Assembly (NCBI RefSeq): GCF_009696375.1
Contig: NZ_VUMD01000001.1
Span: 186,001 to 250,000 of the forward strand
DNA: 64,000 nucleotides
Source: Clostridium porci
GTDB lineage: Bacteria > Bacillota > Clostridia > Lachnospirales > Lachnospiraceae
Direction: 5' to 3'
Position numbers and translations under genes: made by a program. The notes beneath the pieces are model-generated. The model saw only the letters and a list, made by a program, of their open reading frames with translations. It ran no database searches and was not told where the DNA came from. This document shows, piece by piece, positions 51,147-59,551 of this stretch (positions within the stretch are counted from its first letter, which is position 1; each line of letters starts with the position of its first letter).

Positions 51147-53150
51147 ATGGAGCGGACTGTATTAATTGCTAAGCATGCAGGCTTTTGCTTTGGTGTGGAA
51201 CGGGCTGTGGAGCAGGTGTATGAGCAGATGAAGGCGGTAAAAAAAGGAAATGCCAGAGGGCCTATCTATACCTATGGCCCTATCATCCACAATGAGGAGG
51301 TAGTAAAGGATTTAAGCGAAAACGGCGTTCAGGTACTGGATACGGAGGAGGATCTGGGCAGGCTGCCAAAGGGGGAGGGGACGGTGATTATTCGCTCCCA
51401 TGGGGTCAGCAGGCATGTATATGATATTTTAAAGGAGAGGAAGGTGGAGGTTGTGGACGCCACCTGTCCCTTTGTGAAAAAAATCCACCGGATTGTAGCG
51501 GAACGCTCAGCGGCAGGGGACGCAGTGGTTATCATCGGCAATCCGGATCATCCGGAGGTAGAGGGAATTAAGGGATGGGGCAATGAGGACACCAAGGTGA
51601 TTCAGAATGAGACTGAGGCAGCGGATTTTCATTTGAAGCCGGGACAAAAGCTTTGCATCGTGTCGCAAACGACATTTAATTACAACAAATTTAAAGAATT
51701 AGTTGAAAAATTTTTAAAAAAGGGTTATGATAGTAGTGTTTTAAATACGATTTGCAATGCAACACAGGAAAGACAAGTGGAGGCAGCAAGGATTGCTTCT
51801 CAGGTGGAAGCTATGATTGTCATTGGAGGCAAACATTCTTCCAATACCCAGAAGCTGTACGAAATATGTCTCAAGGAATGTAAGAATACCGTTTACATTC
51901 AGACACTCGGCGATTTAGATCCTGATAGTGTATCTTCTGTGCGCAGCGTAGGTATTACAGCTGGGGCATCCACCCCAAAAAAGATTATTGAGGAGGTTCA
52001 TACCAGAATGGCAGAGCAGAGTTTTGCAGAGTTATTAAAGGAAGAGGAAGAATCAACCAAACCAATACGTACAGGAGAGATAGTCACTGGTCAGGTCATC
52101 GAAGTCAGCAAAGATGAGATTATACTGAGTATTGCGGGTAATAAATCCGAAGGAATTATTACACGTGACGAATACAGCAACGACAATAATGTAGATTTGA
52201 CTACCAAGGTACAGGTTGGTGAGGAGATGGAAGCCAAGGTAATTAAGCTGAACGATGGAGTAGGCATGGTTTCCTTATCTTATAAGCGTATGGCAGCAGA
52301 CAGGGGCAACAAGCGCCTGGAGGAGGCCTTTGAAAATCAAGAGGTTTTGACTGCTAAGGTAGCTCAGGTTTTGGACGGAGGCTTAAGCGTTGAGGTTGAG
52401 GGCGCGAGGGTATTTATTCCGGCCAGTCTTGTATCAGACAGCTACGAAAAGGATCTGTCCAAGTATGCAGATCAGGAGATTGAGTTTGTGATTACAGAGT
52501 TCAATCCTAAGAGAAGAAGAATCATCGGAGACAGAAAACAGCTTCTGACAGCTCAGAAGGCACAGATGAAGGAAGCGCTGTTTGCGAGGATTCATCCGGG
52601 CGATACGGCAGAGGGCGTTGTAAAGAATGTAACGGACTTTGGAGCTTTTATTGATCTGGGCGGAGCGGACGGACTTCTGCATATTTCAGAGATGAGCTGG
52701 GGACGTGTTGAGAATCCGAAGAAGGTATTTAGGGCAGGTGATTCCCTGAAGGTTCTGATTAAGGATATACAGGGAGAGAAGATTGCTTTAAGCCTTAAAT
52801 TCCCGGAGGCAAATCCGTGGGTGCAGGCTGCTGAGAAGTATGCGGTAGGCAATGTAGTAGTTGGCCGGGTGGCACGTATGACTGATTTCGGCGCCTTTGT
52901 TGAGCTGGAACCAGGAGTAGACGCATTGCTTCATGTTTCTCAGATTTCCAGAGATCATGTTGAAAAGCCGGCGGATGTTCTGAGAATTGGTGATGAGATA
53001 GAGGCGAAGGTAGTCGATTTTAATGAGGCTGACCACAAGATCAGCTTAAGCATCAAGGCATTGATGGCTTCTGCTCCTCAGGAAGCAGAGGATGACGCAG
53101 ATGTAGCTGATGTGGATATTGACGCAGTAGCGCGGTCAGTGGAAGAATAA
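51147..53150 (+). CDS. ispH-rpsA: Fused HMBPP reductase (IspH) and 30S ribosomal protein S1
   Basis: A 667-residue fusion. The N-terminal 285 residues are IspH, with the three [4Fe-4S] cysteines Cys14 (GFCFGV), Cys107 (DATCPFV) and Cys203 (TICNATQ). The last 365 residues contain four S1 RNA-binding repeats (starting around TGQVIEVSKDEIIL, ADLSVEVEGARVFIP-type, GVVKNVTDFGAFIDLG, GRVARMTDFGAFVELE). IspH makes isopentenyl and dimethylallyl diphosphate in the MEP route; S1 helps mRNA recruitment. The fusion is known in Clostridia, although its reason is unknown. ATG 51147 starts exactly at the IspH fold; an upstream in-frame start would overlap cmk. A long hairpin follows. Confidence 0.95.
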   Translation: MERTVLIAKHAGFCFGVERAVEQVYEQMKAVKKGNARGPIYTYGPIIHNEEVVKDLSENGVQVLDTEEDLGRLPKGEGTVIIRSHGVSRHVYDILKERKVEVVDATCPFVKKIHRIVAERSAAGDAVVIIGNPDHPEVEGIKGWGNEDTKVIQNETEAADFHLKPGQKLCIVSQTTFNYNKFKELVEKFLKKGYDSSVLNTICNATQERQVEAARIASQVEAMIVIGGKHSSNTQKLYEICLKECKNTVYIQTLGDLDPDSVSSVRSVGITAGASTPKKIIEEVHTRMAEQSFAELLKEEEESTKPIRTGEIVTGQVIEVSKDEIILSIAGNKSEGIITRDEYSNDNNVDLTTKVQVGEEMEAKVIKLNDGVGMVSLSYKRMAADRGNKRLEEAFENQEVLTAKVAQVLDGGLSVEVEGARVFIPASLVSDSYEKDLSKYADQEIEFVITEFNPKRRRIIGDRKQLLTAQKAQMKEALFARIHPGDTAEGVVKNVTDFGAFIDLGGADGLLHISEMSWGRVENPKKVFRAGDSLKVLIKDIQGEKIALSLKFPEANPWVQAAEKYAVGNVVVGRVARMTDFGAFVELEPGVDALLHVSQISRDHVEKPADVLRIGDEIEAKVVDFNEADHKISLSIKALMASAPQEAEDDADVADVDIDAVARSVEE

Positions 53151-53163
53151 AAGGTATAGAAGG

Positions 53164-53203
53164 ACAGGACAGCGCTTTCCGCGAAGGAAAGAGGCTGTCC
53201 TGT
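53164..53203 (+). terminator. Hairpin between ispH-rpsA and the LytTR regulator
   Basis: ACAGGACAGC pairs with GCTGTCCTGT, and inside it CTTTCC pairs with GGAAAG over GCGA. No strong T-run follows. It lies between convergent genes. Confidence 0.65.
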
Positions 53204-53222
53204 TGTGATCGATATGTTGGAT

Positions 53223-53954
53223 TTAGCTTTGGCCTTTGCTTCGCCTGTGAAACTGATAGTCCGCGTACTGCTGGTGAATCTGATTTCTCAGGCTCCTGGT
53301 GATAGGCAGGCGCTCGCCTGTGGTGATAATAAATTCTGTTTTCTCAAGAGATATTACCTGATCCATATTGATGATACAGTTGCGGTAGCAGCAGGTGAAC
53401 TGAGGATAGCAAAGGAGCATACCAGAAAAGTCTTGAAACCGCATATAGGTTTTGACAAGTCTGTCTGCCAAATGTATCTGTATGTAGTGATTATAATAAT
53501 CTGTGTAAAGAATATCATCGATCGGAAGCTTTACCATAATACGGCTTTCTTTTACCTCAATGTAATGGCGGCCCTTCTTTTGGATGATAAAGCTTAAGTA
53601 ATCCATAGTTTCACAAAACTTCTTATAGGTAATGGGTTTCAGCATGTAATCCAAGGCTCGTACCTGGTATCCCTTCAAAGCAAAATCTTTACTGCCGGTA
53701 GTGAAAATAATGGCACATTGGCTGTCTTCCTTCCGAATCTGTTCCGCGATCCGGATTCCGGAAGCCTCCCGCTTTAGGAAAATATCGATAAATATCAGGT
53801 CAAAGGCCCCTTGGCGCCAGATGTCGAGGAAATCGGAGGCTGTGTTAAAGATGGTGGTTTGCTGGGAGAGACAGGCATGTGAAAAATAGGAGGCTATAAA
53901 TCCTGATAATTGACGGGCTTCTTCAACAGAAGCATCAATAATAGCAATCTTCAC
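53223..53954 (-). CDS. LytTR-type response regulator
   Basis: A 243-residue regulator with a receiver domain (Asp57 in LIFIDIFL, Lys near YMLKPITYKKF) and a C-terminal LytTR domain (about 135-238, HYIEVKESRIMVKLPIDDILY, RNCIINMDQV). The N-terminal acidic cluster is reduced (IIDASVEE). No kinase gene is adjacent. The target is unknown. It is monocistronic on the minus strand. This is the second orphan LytTR regulator of the window, and its composition is that of the core genome, unlike the one at 44 kb. Confidence 0.9.
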   Translation of the reverse strand: MKIAIIDASVEEARQLSGFIASYFSHACLSQQTTIFNTASDFLDIWRQGAFDLIFIDIFLKREASGIRIAEQIRKEDSQCAIIFTTGSKDFALKGYQVRALDYMLKPITYKKFCETMDYLSFIIQKKGRHYIEVKESRIMVKLPIDDILYTDYYNHYIQIHLADRLVKTYMRFQDFSGMLLCYPQFTCCYRNCIINMDQVISLEKTEFIITTGERLPITRSLRNQIHQQYADYQFHRRSKGQS

Positions 53955-54213
53955 ACTGCGCCTCCTTTTCTTTTGTGGACTATCAACAGGTAGTCTGGAG
54001 CCTCTTTAAACATTTCTGCCATCTGCCATTTATTCCAAATTATAGCAATCAATCTAGTTTCAGTATAATATACAACGATTTAAAATGCAAGAATAATTGG
54101 AATAACCTGTAAGAGCAGTGGAAAGCAGAAGGTAAAATTAAGGGAATGGTATAGAAGACAGGCCCCCTGGGAATAATTCCTTTGTACTTAATTGCTGAAA
54201 GGAGTTAATAAAA

Positions 54214-54432
54214 ATGGGAAATTCAAAAGCCAGGAAGGATAAGCCCTTTGACCCACATAATCTGACACCGCAGGAGCAGCTGAAATTCGAGATTGCGCAG
54301 GAGCTGGGGCTGGAAGCCAAGGTTCTGGAAGGGGGCTGGAGAAGTCTTACAGCCAAGGAAAGCGGGAAAATCGGAGGGCTTATTACCAAACGGAAGCGTG
54401 AGCTGAAGCAGGAGGCATTGCAAGAAGAATAA
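54214..54432 (+). CDS. Small acid-soluble spore protein, alpha/beta-type
   Basis: A 72-residue protein with both conserved segments of alpha/beta SASPs: KFEIAQELGLE, the helix that contacts DNA and contains the GPR protease site, and LTAKESGKIGG. It coats spore DNA in A-like form and protects it from UV and desiccation. ATG 54214 has AAAGGAG upstream. The 259 bases before it hold no other gene; I could not make out a clear sigma-G promoter. cbiG begins only 54 bases downstream, a surprising neighbour. Confidence 0.92.
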   Translation: MGNSKARKDKPFDPHNLTPQEQLKFEIAQELGLEAKVLEGGWRSLTAKESGKIGGLITKRKRELKQEALQEE

Positions 54433-54486
54433 AAAGCAAGTATATTTTTTGAGAAAAACGACGGATGAAAGGACGGACCTGGAAAA

Positions 54487-55545
54487 ATGAAGGTGGGAAT
54501 AATCAGCTTTACGGAGGGAGGAGCTCTTTTGTGCGCCAGGCTGTGCTCCTTATACGCAAGGAAAGGCTGGGATTGCCGGGGATATGTTCCGAAACGCTTC
54601 TTTAGGATCGGCTGGGAGGATATTGGGATTGTACGCCAGGAGCAGACGCTTGCAGAGTGGACAGGCTCCATGTTCAGGGAAGGAAGGAATCTGGTGTTTA
54701 TTGGCGCTGCGGGAATTGCGGTGCGGGGGATTGCTCCTTATGTAAGAGATAAGATGAAGGATCCAGCTGTGTTGGTGGTGGATGAAATGGGAAGCTATGT
54801 GATCCCGCTGCTGTCCGGCCATGTTGGGGGAGCCAATGAGCTGGCTGTAGACCTTGCCGGAGCCATTGGAGCACAGCCTGTAATTACCACAGCTACCGAT
54901 GTACGAGGGATCTTCGCAGTGGATGTGTTTGCTGCAAAGAACCGTCTTGTCATTACGGACAGGAGGTTGGCGAAGCAGGTTTCCGCCTGCCTGCTGGAGG
55001 GAAAGCCAGTGGGATTTTTCAGCGATTTTCTGTTTAAAGATGAAATCCAGGGGAAGTGGATGCCTGAGGGCTTCCGGGATCATGCTTGTGAGATGAATCT
55101 GTGGATTACTGCGGCCTGTAAGGAGCGGTATGGAAAGAACTGTCTGCGTCTGGTACCCAGGTGTGTGACGGTGGGAGTTGGCTGCCGCAGGGGAACCAGA
55201 GAGAAATGTCTGGAGGAGGAAATTGAGTCCGCCTTGAGAGAAGGGGGGATTCATCCTGCGGCGGTGAAGACTTTGGCAACCATTGACATAAAGTCGGATG
55301 AGGCCGGACTGCTTGCTCTGGCGGTAAAGAAGGGATGGGAACTTAAATGCTATCCGGCAGAGAGGCTTCTGGCTGTAGAGGGAGACTTTAAAGAGTCGGA
55401 GTTTGTGCGCAGAAAGGTAGGGGTAGGAAATGTCTGTGAGCGGGCTTGTATGGCAGAGGGCGGACGGTTGATGCTACATAAGCGATCCAAGAATGGGGTA
55501 ACGGTGGCCGCGGCACAGGCTCAGGTACAGTTAGAGACCTTCTAG
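54487..55545 (+). CDS. cbiG: Cobalt-precorrin-5A hydrolase
   Basis: A 352-residue CbiG: N-terminal domain (MKVGIISFTEGGALL), the central block HVGGANELAVDLAGAIGAQPVITTATD and the C-terminal CobE/GbiG-like domain (VGVGCRRGTREKCLEEEI, LATIDIKSDEAGLL). It opens the delta-lactone of cobalt-precorrin-5A in the anaerobic B12 pathway. It marks the start of the cobalamin cluster, but lies before the promoter and structured leader of cbiD. Its own ribosome-binding site is weak (GGACGGACCTGG). Confidence 0.92.
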   Translation: MKVGIISFTEGGALLCARLCSLYARKGWDCRGYVPKRFFRIGWEDIGIVRQEQTLAEWTGSMFREGRNLVFIGAAGIAVRGIAPYVRDKMKDPAVLVVDEMGSYVIPLLSGHVGGANELAVDLAGAIGAQPVITTATDVRGIFAVDVFAAKNRLVITDRRLAKQVSACLLEGKPVGFFSDFLFKDEIQGKWMPEGFRDHACEMNLWITAACKERYGKNCLRLVPRCVTVGVGCRRGTREKCLEEEIESALREGGIHPAAVKTLATIDIKSDEAGLLALAVKKGWELKCYPAERLLAVEGDFKESEFVRRKVGVGNVCERACMAEGGRLMLHKRSKNGVTVAAAQAQVQLETF

Positions 55546-55556
55546 TAAAATTGACA

Positions 55557-55671
55557 TTGAGAAACTGACAGAGATGTGATATACTTTTTCTAGCTATAGG
55601 CGCTTAGGGAGTATGTATCAGACTCTAAGGCAAGCTGGATGAAATTGACAGCAGAGTCTTGACCGGCTTGC
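55557..55671 (+). promoter_or_regulatory. Promoter and structured leader before cbiD
   Basis: Promoter: TTGAGA (55557-55562), 17-base spacer, TATACT (55580-55585). Leader: AGACTCT (55620-55626) can pair with AGAGTCT (55653-55659), and GCAAGCTGG (55630-55638) with CCGGCTTGC (55663-55671, one G-T-type mismatch), the latter followed by TGTTTT. The stems interleave (5'A-5'B-3'A-3'B), so they form either a pseudoknot or two exclusive folds. I see no classical B12-box. It is a candidate riboswitch or attenuator. Confidence 0.5.
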
Positions 55672-55714
55672 TGTTTTCACGTTTATAAGTCAGATGCGGG
55701 ACAGCAGGTGGACT

Positions 55715-56956
55715 ATGGGAAAATCGTACATCTATAAAAATCGGAAAAAATTAAGATGGGGATATACTACAGGTACTTGTGCGGCAGCGGCTTCCTTGGC
55801 GGCTGCCGTTGTGCTGCTGCGCCGTGAGTCCGTGGAGCAGGTTCAGATTGAAACGCCGAAGGGCATTTTGCTGGATTTGGAAATAGAGGACATGAAAGCA
55901 GAGAGGGACTGGGTATCCTGTGCGGTGCGAAAGGATGGGGGAGACGATCCGGATGTGACCAATGGCTTTTTGGTTTACAGCCGGGTTTCCAGAGAAAATC
56001 CTTTTAAGGATAAATGGGAAACCCGCAAAAGTGGATGCTATGAATATAAAAATGGCACATTACACCTGTTTTTAAGCGGTGGAATGGGAATTGGAAGGGT
56101 TACAAAGGAAGGACTTAGCTGTGAAGTGGGAAAGTACGCCATTAACCCTGTTCCCAGGCAGATGATTTTTTCCCAAGTGGAGAAGGTCTGCCGTCAGGAG
56201 GGATTTCAGGGAAGCCTGTGGATTGAAATAAGCGTTCCAGAGGGAGTGGAGGCAGCGTCCCGTACCTTTAACGGAAAGCTGGGAATAGAAGGAGGCATCT
56301 CGATTTTGGGAACCAGTGGTATGGTGGAGCCCATGAGCGAGACGGCTCTTCTGGAAACCATTCGCCTGGAGCTGCGTCAGAAAGCGCTGGAGGGCCAAAG
56401 CCAGGTGATATTGACTCCCGGTAATTACGGTCAGCAGTTTATCAAAAAGGCGATGGGGCTGGAGCTGGAGCAGGCAGTAAAATGCAGCAATTTTATTGGA
56501 GCTACCATTGACATGGCAGTGGAGGAGGGGGTGAAGGGATTATTGCTGATTGGTCATGGAGGGAAGCTTATAAAGGTGGCAGCAGGCGTTATGAATACCC
56601 ATTCTTCCGTAGCAGATGGCCGAATGGAGGTGCTGGCAGCCTATGCCGGAGCCTGGGGCTGCAAAAAGGAGCTGGTAAGGAGGCTCCTTTCCTCTGTCAC
56701 AGTAGAGGATGCGCTCAGGCAGATGGATGCTGTGGAGGGGCTTTTGGAAGGGGTGATGAGGCAGGTCACAGAGGCCGTGGATCGCCATTTAAAGGGGAGA
56801 GCAGGCGGCCGGATCGCCATTGAGACAGTGATTTTTACCAATGAACGCGGGATACTTGGAATGAGCTGTGGAGCAGCCGGAATGTTAAAGAAGCTCCGCT
56901 GTGAAAAGCCATATGCTGGGATGGGCAGGATAAGCCCTGTGGGGAATAGATTCTAA
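55715..56956 (+). CDS. cbiD: Cobalt-precorrin-5B C1-methyltransferase
   Basis: A 413-residue CbiD with the N-terminal motif LRWGYTTGTCAAAA and the later TPGNYGQQF and IGHGGKLIKVAAGVMNTHS blocks. It methylates C1 of cobalt-precorrin-5B with SAM in anaerobic cobalamin synthesis. The start at 55715 has AGGTGG five bases upstream and begins close to the family N-terminus; an ATG at 55694 lacks a ribosome-binding site. The next gene starts 64 bases downstream. Confidence 0.94.
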   Translation: MGKSYIYKNRKKLRWGYTTGTCAAAASLAAAVVLLRRESVEQVQIETPKGILLDLEIEDMKAERDWVSCAVRKDGGDDPDVTNGFLVYSRVSRENPFKDKWETRKSGCYEYKNGTLHLFLSGGMGIGRVTKEGLSCEVGKYAINPVPRQMIFSQVEKVCRQEGFQGSLWIEISVPEGVEAASRTFNGKLGIEGGISILGTSGMVEPMSETALLETIRLELRQKALEGQSQVILTPGNYGQQFIKKAMGLELEQAVKCSNFIGATIDMAVEEGVKGLLLIGHGGKLIKVAAGVMNTHSSVADGRMEVLAAYAGAWGCKKELVRRLLSSVTVEDALRQMDAVEGLLEGVMRQVTEAVDRHLKGRAGGRIAIETVIFTNERGILGMSCGAAGMLKKLRCEKPYAGMGRISPVGNRF

Positions 56957-57020
56957 AGGGATACGGACAGATTTCCTGCATACGTGTTTATAAGGACAGA
57001 TAACAAGAAGGGAGGACCTT

Positions 57021-58637
57021 ATGGTACATATCGTAGGAGCAGGCCCAGGGAGCGTAGATTTAATCACGGTGAGAGGAAAGAGGCTTTTGCAGGAAGCCGA
57101 TGTAATTATATATGCCGGTTCTCTGGTGAATAAGGAATTGCTGGATGGAGCAAAGGAAGGAGCTGCGCTCTATGACAGCGCCCGGATGACACTGGAGGAA
57201 GTGATGGAAGCGGTGGAGGAGGCGGAAAAAAAAGGGCTTTCCACAGTAAGGCTTCATACTGGCGATCCCTGCTTATATGGGGCAGTGAGAGAGCAGATGG
57301 ACTGGATGGACAAGAAGGGCATTGCTTATGACATCTGTCCCGGCGTTAGCTCCTTTTGCGGGGCTGCGGCTGCTTTGGGGATGGAATATACGCTACCGGG
57401 CATTACGCAGAGTGTAATCATTACCAGAATGGCAGGAAGGACGCCGGTGCCTGAGAGGGAGTCTATTCGCAGGATGGCGGCTCACGGCTCGTCGCTGGTG
57501 GTATTTTTAAGCGCGGGAATGCTTACGGAGCTGTCGGAGGAGCTGATGGCAGGAGGCTGCAGGGAAGATACCCCGGCAGCGATTGTGTATAAGGCCACCT
57601 GGCCGGATGAAAAGGTGGTGCGGTGCAGTGTGGGAACGCTGGCCCAGGCAGCCGGGCAGGAGCAGATAAAAAAGACGGCTCTGGTCATAGTGGGAGAAAG
57701 CGTAGCCCAGACAGGCTATGAGCGCTCTAAGCTCTACGATCCGGTGTTTTCAACAGAATTCAGGGAAGGCAGGCAGGCCGCAGCTGGCTGCGGAAGAAAG
57801 ACAGCTCTTCCATCCTTGATACAATCCCATGCTGTCAGAAGCGTAAGGGATGAAGGCCGCAACGAGAAGGAGAAAGTAGAGGGAGCCTTGCCTGACGCTT
57901 TGCCAGGAACCATGTATGTGGTTGGAATAGGGCCGGGGAGCATAGCCCAGATGACAGGGCAGGCGCTTGAGGCTTTGAGACGATGCAGGGTGATTGCAGG
58001 TTATACGGTGTATGTGGAACTGGTGCGGCCCTATTTTCCTGAAAAGGAATTCCTCACTACCGTTATGACAAAGGAGGAAGAACGGTGCCGCAAGGCCCTG
58101 GAGTGCTGTATGGAGGGGAAGGATACGGCTATGATCTGCAGCGGAGATTCCGGCGTTTACGGTATGGCAGGTCTGCTTTTAGAGCTGTCAAAGGAATACC
58201 CTGGAGTACAGGTGGAGATTGTTCCCGGTGTGACGGCAGCCACTGCCGGGGCGGCAGTGCTGGGGGCTCCGCTGATGCACGATTTTGCGGTCATCAGCCT
58301 CAGCGACAGGCTAACGCCTCTTAAAACCATCTGGAAGCGGGTGGATGCGGCAGCCTCAGCGGATTTTGTTATCTGCCTTTATAACCCTGCCAGTAAGGGG
58401 CGGCCTGATTATCTGCGACAGGCCTGTCAGCGGATATTGGCATGGAGAAGGGAAGAAACGGTCTGCGGAATTGTGAGGAATATAGGCAGGGAAGGACAGG
58501 AGATGGAGGTTGTGAGCTTAAAGGAGTTAAAGAACCGGCGGGTAGATATGTTTACAACCGTCTATATCGGTAATTCTCAAACCAGAAATCAGGGAGGGCG
58601 TATGGTGACCCCCAGAGGGTACCGGTATGAGAAATAA
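57021..58637 (+). CDS. cobM-cobJ (cbiF-cbiH): Fused precorrin-4 C11- and precorrin-3B C17-methyltransferases
   Basis: A 538-residue fusion of two tetrapyrrole methylases. Residues 1-250 are CbiF/CobM (VHIVGAGPGSVDLITVRG at the start, TGDPCLYGAVREQMD, PGVSSFCGAAAALGMEY). Residues 295-538 are CbiH/CobJ (MYVVGIGPGSIAQMTGQAL, SGDSGVYGMAGLLLEL, PGVTAATAGAAVLGAPLMHDFAVISLSD-type block). A linker of about 45 residues rich in charged residues joins them. Each binds SAM and methylates the macrocycle. Fusion of the two is known in some Firmicutes, but unusual. ATG 57021 has GGGAGG upstream. Confidence 0.93.
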   Translation: MVHIVGAGPGSVDLITVRGKRLLQEADVIIYAGSLVNKELLDGAKEGAALYDSARMTLEEVMEAVEEAEKKGLSTVRLHTGDPCLYGAVREQMDWMDKKGIAYDICPGVSSFCGAAAALGMEYTLPGITQSVIITRMAGRTPVPERESIRRMAAHGSSLVVFLSAGMLTELSEELMAGGCREDTPAAIVYKATWPDEKVVRCSVGTLAQAAGQEQIKKTALVIVGESVAQTGYERSKLYDPVFSTEFREGRQAAAGCGRKTALPSLIQSHAVRSVRDEGRNEKEKVEGALPDALPGTMYVVGIGPGSIAQMTGQALEALRRCRVIAGYTVYVELVRPYFPEKEFLTTVMTKEEERCRKALECCMEGKDTAMICSGDSGVYGMAGLLLELSKEYPGVQVEIVPGVTAATAGAAVLGAPLMHDFAVISLSDRLTPLKTIWKRVDAAASADFVICLYNPASKGRPDYLRQACQRILAWRREETVCGIVRNIGREGQEMEVVSLKELKNRRVDMFTTVYIGNSQTRNQGGRMVTPRGYRYEK

Positions 58638-58653
58638 GGAAGGGGGCTGTCCA

Positions 58654-59541
58654 ATGGGAGAGACGCGGGCGAAGAAAAGCGGAGGAAGGCCTGGAGAGAA
58701 GAAGGAAGTTGGCAGAAAAAAGCTGCTTCTTTTTGGAGGAACGACGGAAGGCCGCCTTCTGGCAGAATATATTTCCGGTTTGGACTGCCGCCTGCTGGTG
58801 TGTGTGGCAACGGAATATGGAAGGGAGCTTCTTCCCGAACAGGTGGCAGTCCGGGCTGGCCGTCTGGATGCGGATGGGATTCAGAAGCTGATAAAGGAGG
58901 AGAACCCCGGAATGATTATTGATGCTACCCATCCCTATGCCACAGAGGCGACGGAAAATATACGAACTGCGTGTACAGCCTTCGCGGGAGTCCGGTATCT
59001 TAGGTGTATGAGAGAGGCAGCCGGGGGAATAGGCAAGGAGGCGGTCAGTTTTCTTAAGAACCCTGAGAAATTAGAACAAAGGAAAGCTTTAGACAAAGGG
59101 GAGCTTGTGTGTGTGCCAGATGCAGACGCAGCAGTTCGCTGGCTTTCCGGCCGGAACGGTAATGTATTGCTCACAACAGGCAGCAAGGAGCTGGCTGCCT
59201 ATTCCAGACTGAAGGACTATAAAAGCCGGCTGTATGTTCGGGTTCTGCCTGCCTCTTTGTCACTGGAAGCCTGCAGGAAGCTGGGAATAGACGAGAGTCA
59301 TATCATAGCTGCTCAGGGGCCATTTTCCGAGGAGATGAACCGGGCTCAGTTAAAGCGGTATCACTGTTCCATTTTGGTAACAAAGGACGGAGGAGCAGCA
59401 GGCGGGTTTAAGGAGAAGCTCCGGGCGGCCTGGGCAGAGGGAGCTTGCGCTGTGGTGATCCAGCGCCCGGACAAGGGAAAGGGATTTTCTTTGGAGGAAG
59501 TAAAAAGGCAGGTTAGAGAATGGATCAAGCAAGGAGATTAG
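58654..59541 (+). CDS. cobK: Cobalt-precorrin-6A reductase
   Basis: A 295-residue CobK/CbiJ: after a basic tail of about 20 residues comes LLLFGGTTEGRLLAEYI, the NAD(P)H-binding N-terminus, then DATHPYATEATENI and the late TKDGGAAGGFKEKL, ISLQGPFSEEMN-like motifs (IIAAQGPFSEEMN). It reduces cobalt-precorrin-6A. ATG 58654 is chosen after GGAAGGGGG; ATG 58627 overlaps the stop region of the preceding gene. Confidence 0.92.
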   Translation: MGETRAKKSGGRPGEKKEVGRKKLLLFGGTTEGRLLAEYISGLDCRLLVCVATEYGRELLPEQVAVRAGRLDADGIQKLIKEENPGMIIDATHPYATEATENIRTACTAFAGVRYLRCMREAAGGIGKEAVSFLKNPEKLEQRKALDKGELVCVPDADAAVRWLSGRNGNVLLTTGSKELAAYSRLKDYKSRLYVRVLPASLSLEACRKLGIDESHIIAAQGPFSEEMNRAQLKRYHCSILVTKDGGAAGGFKEKLRAAWAEGACAVVIQRPDKGKGFSLEEVKRQVREWIKQGD

Positions 59542-59551
59542 GACAAGGAAT

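Noticed and set aside
55546-55714. Cobalamin riboswitch before cbiD
   Set aside because: The B12-box consensus and the conserved core were not found; only interleaved short stems are present, so it is listed as an unclassified leader.
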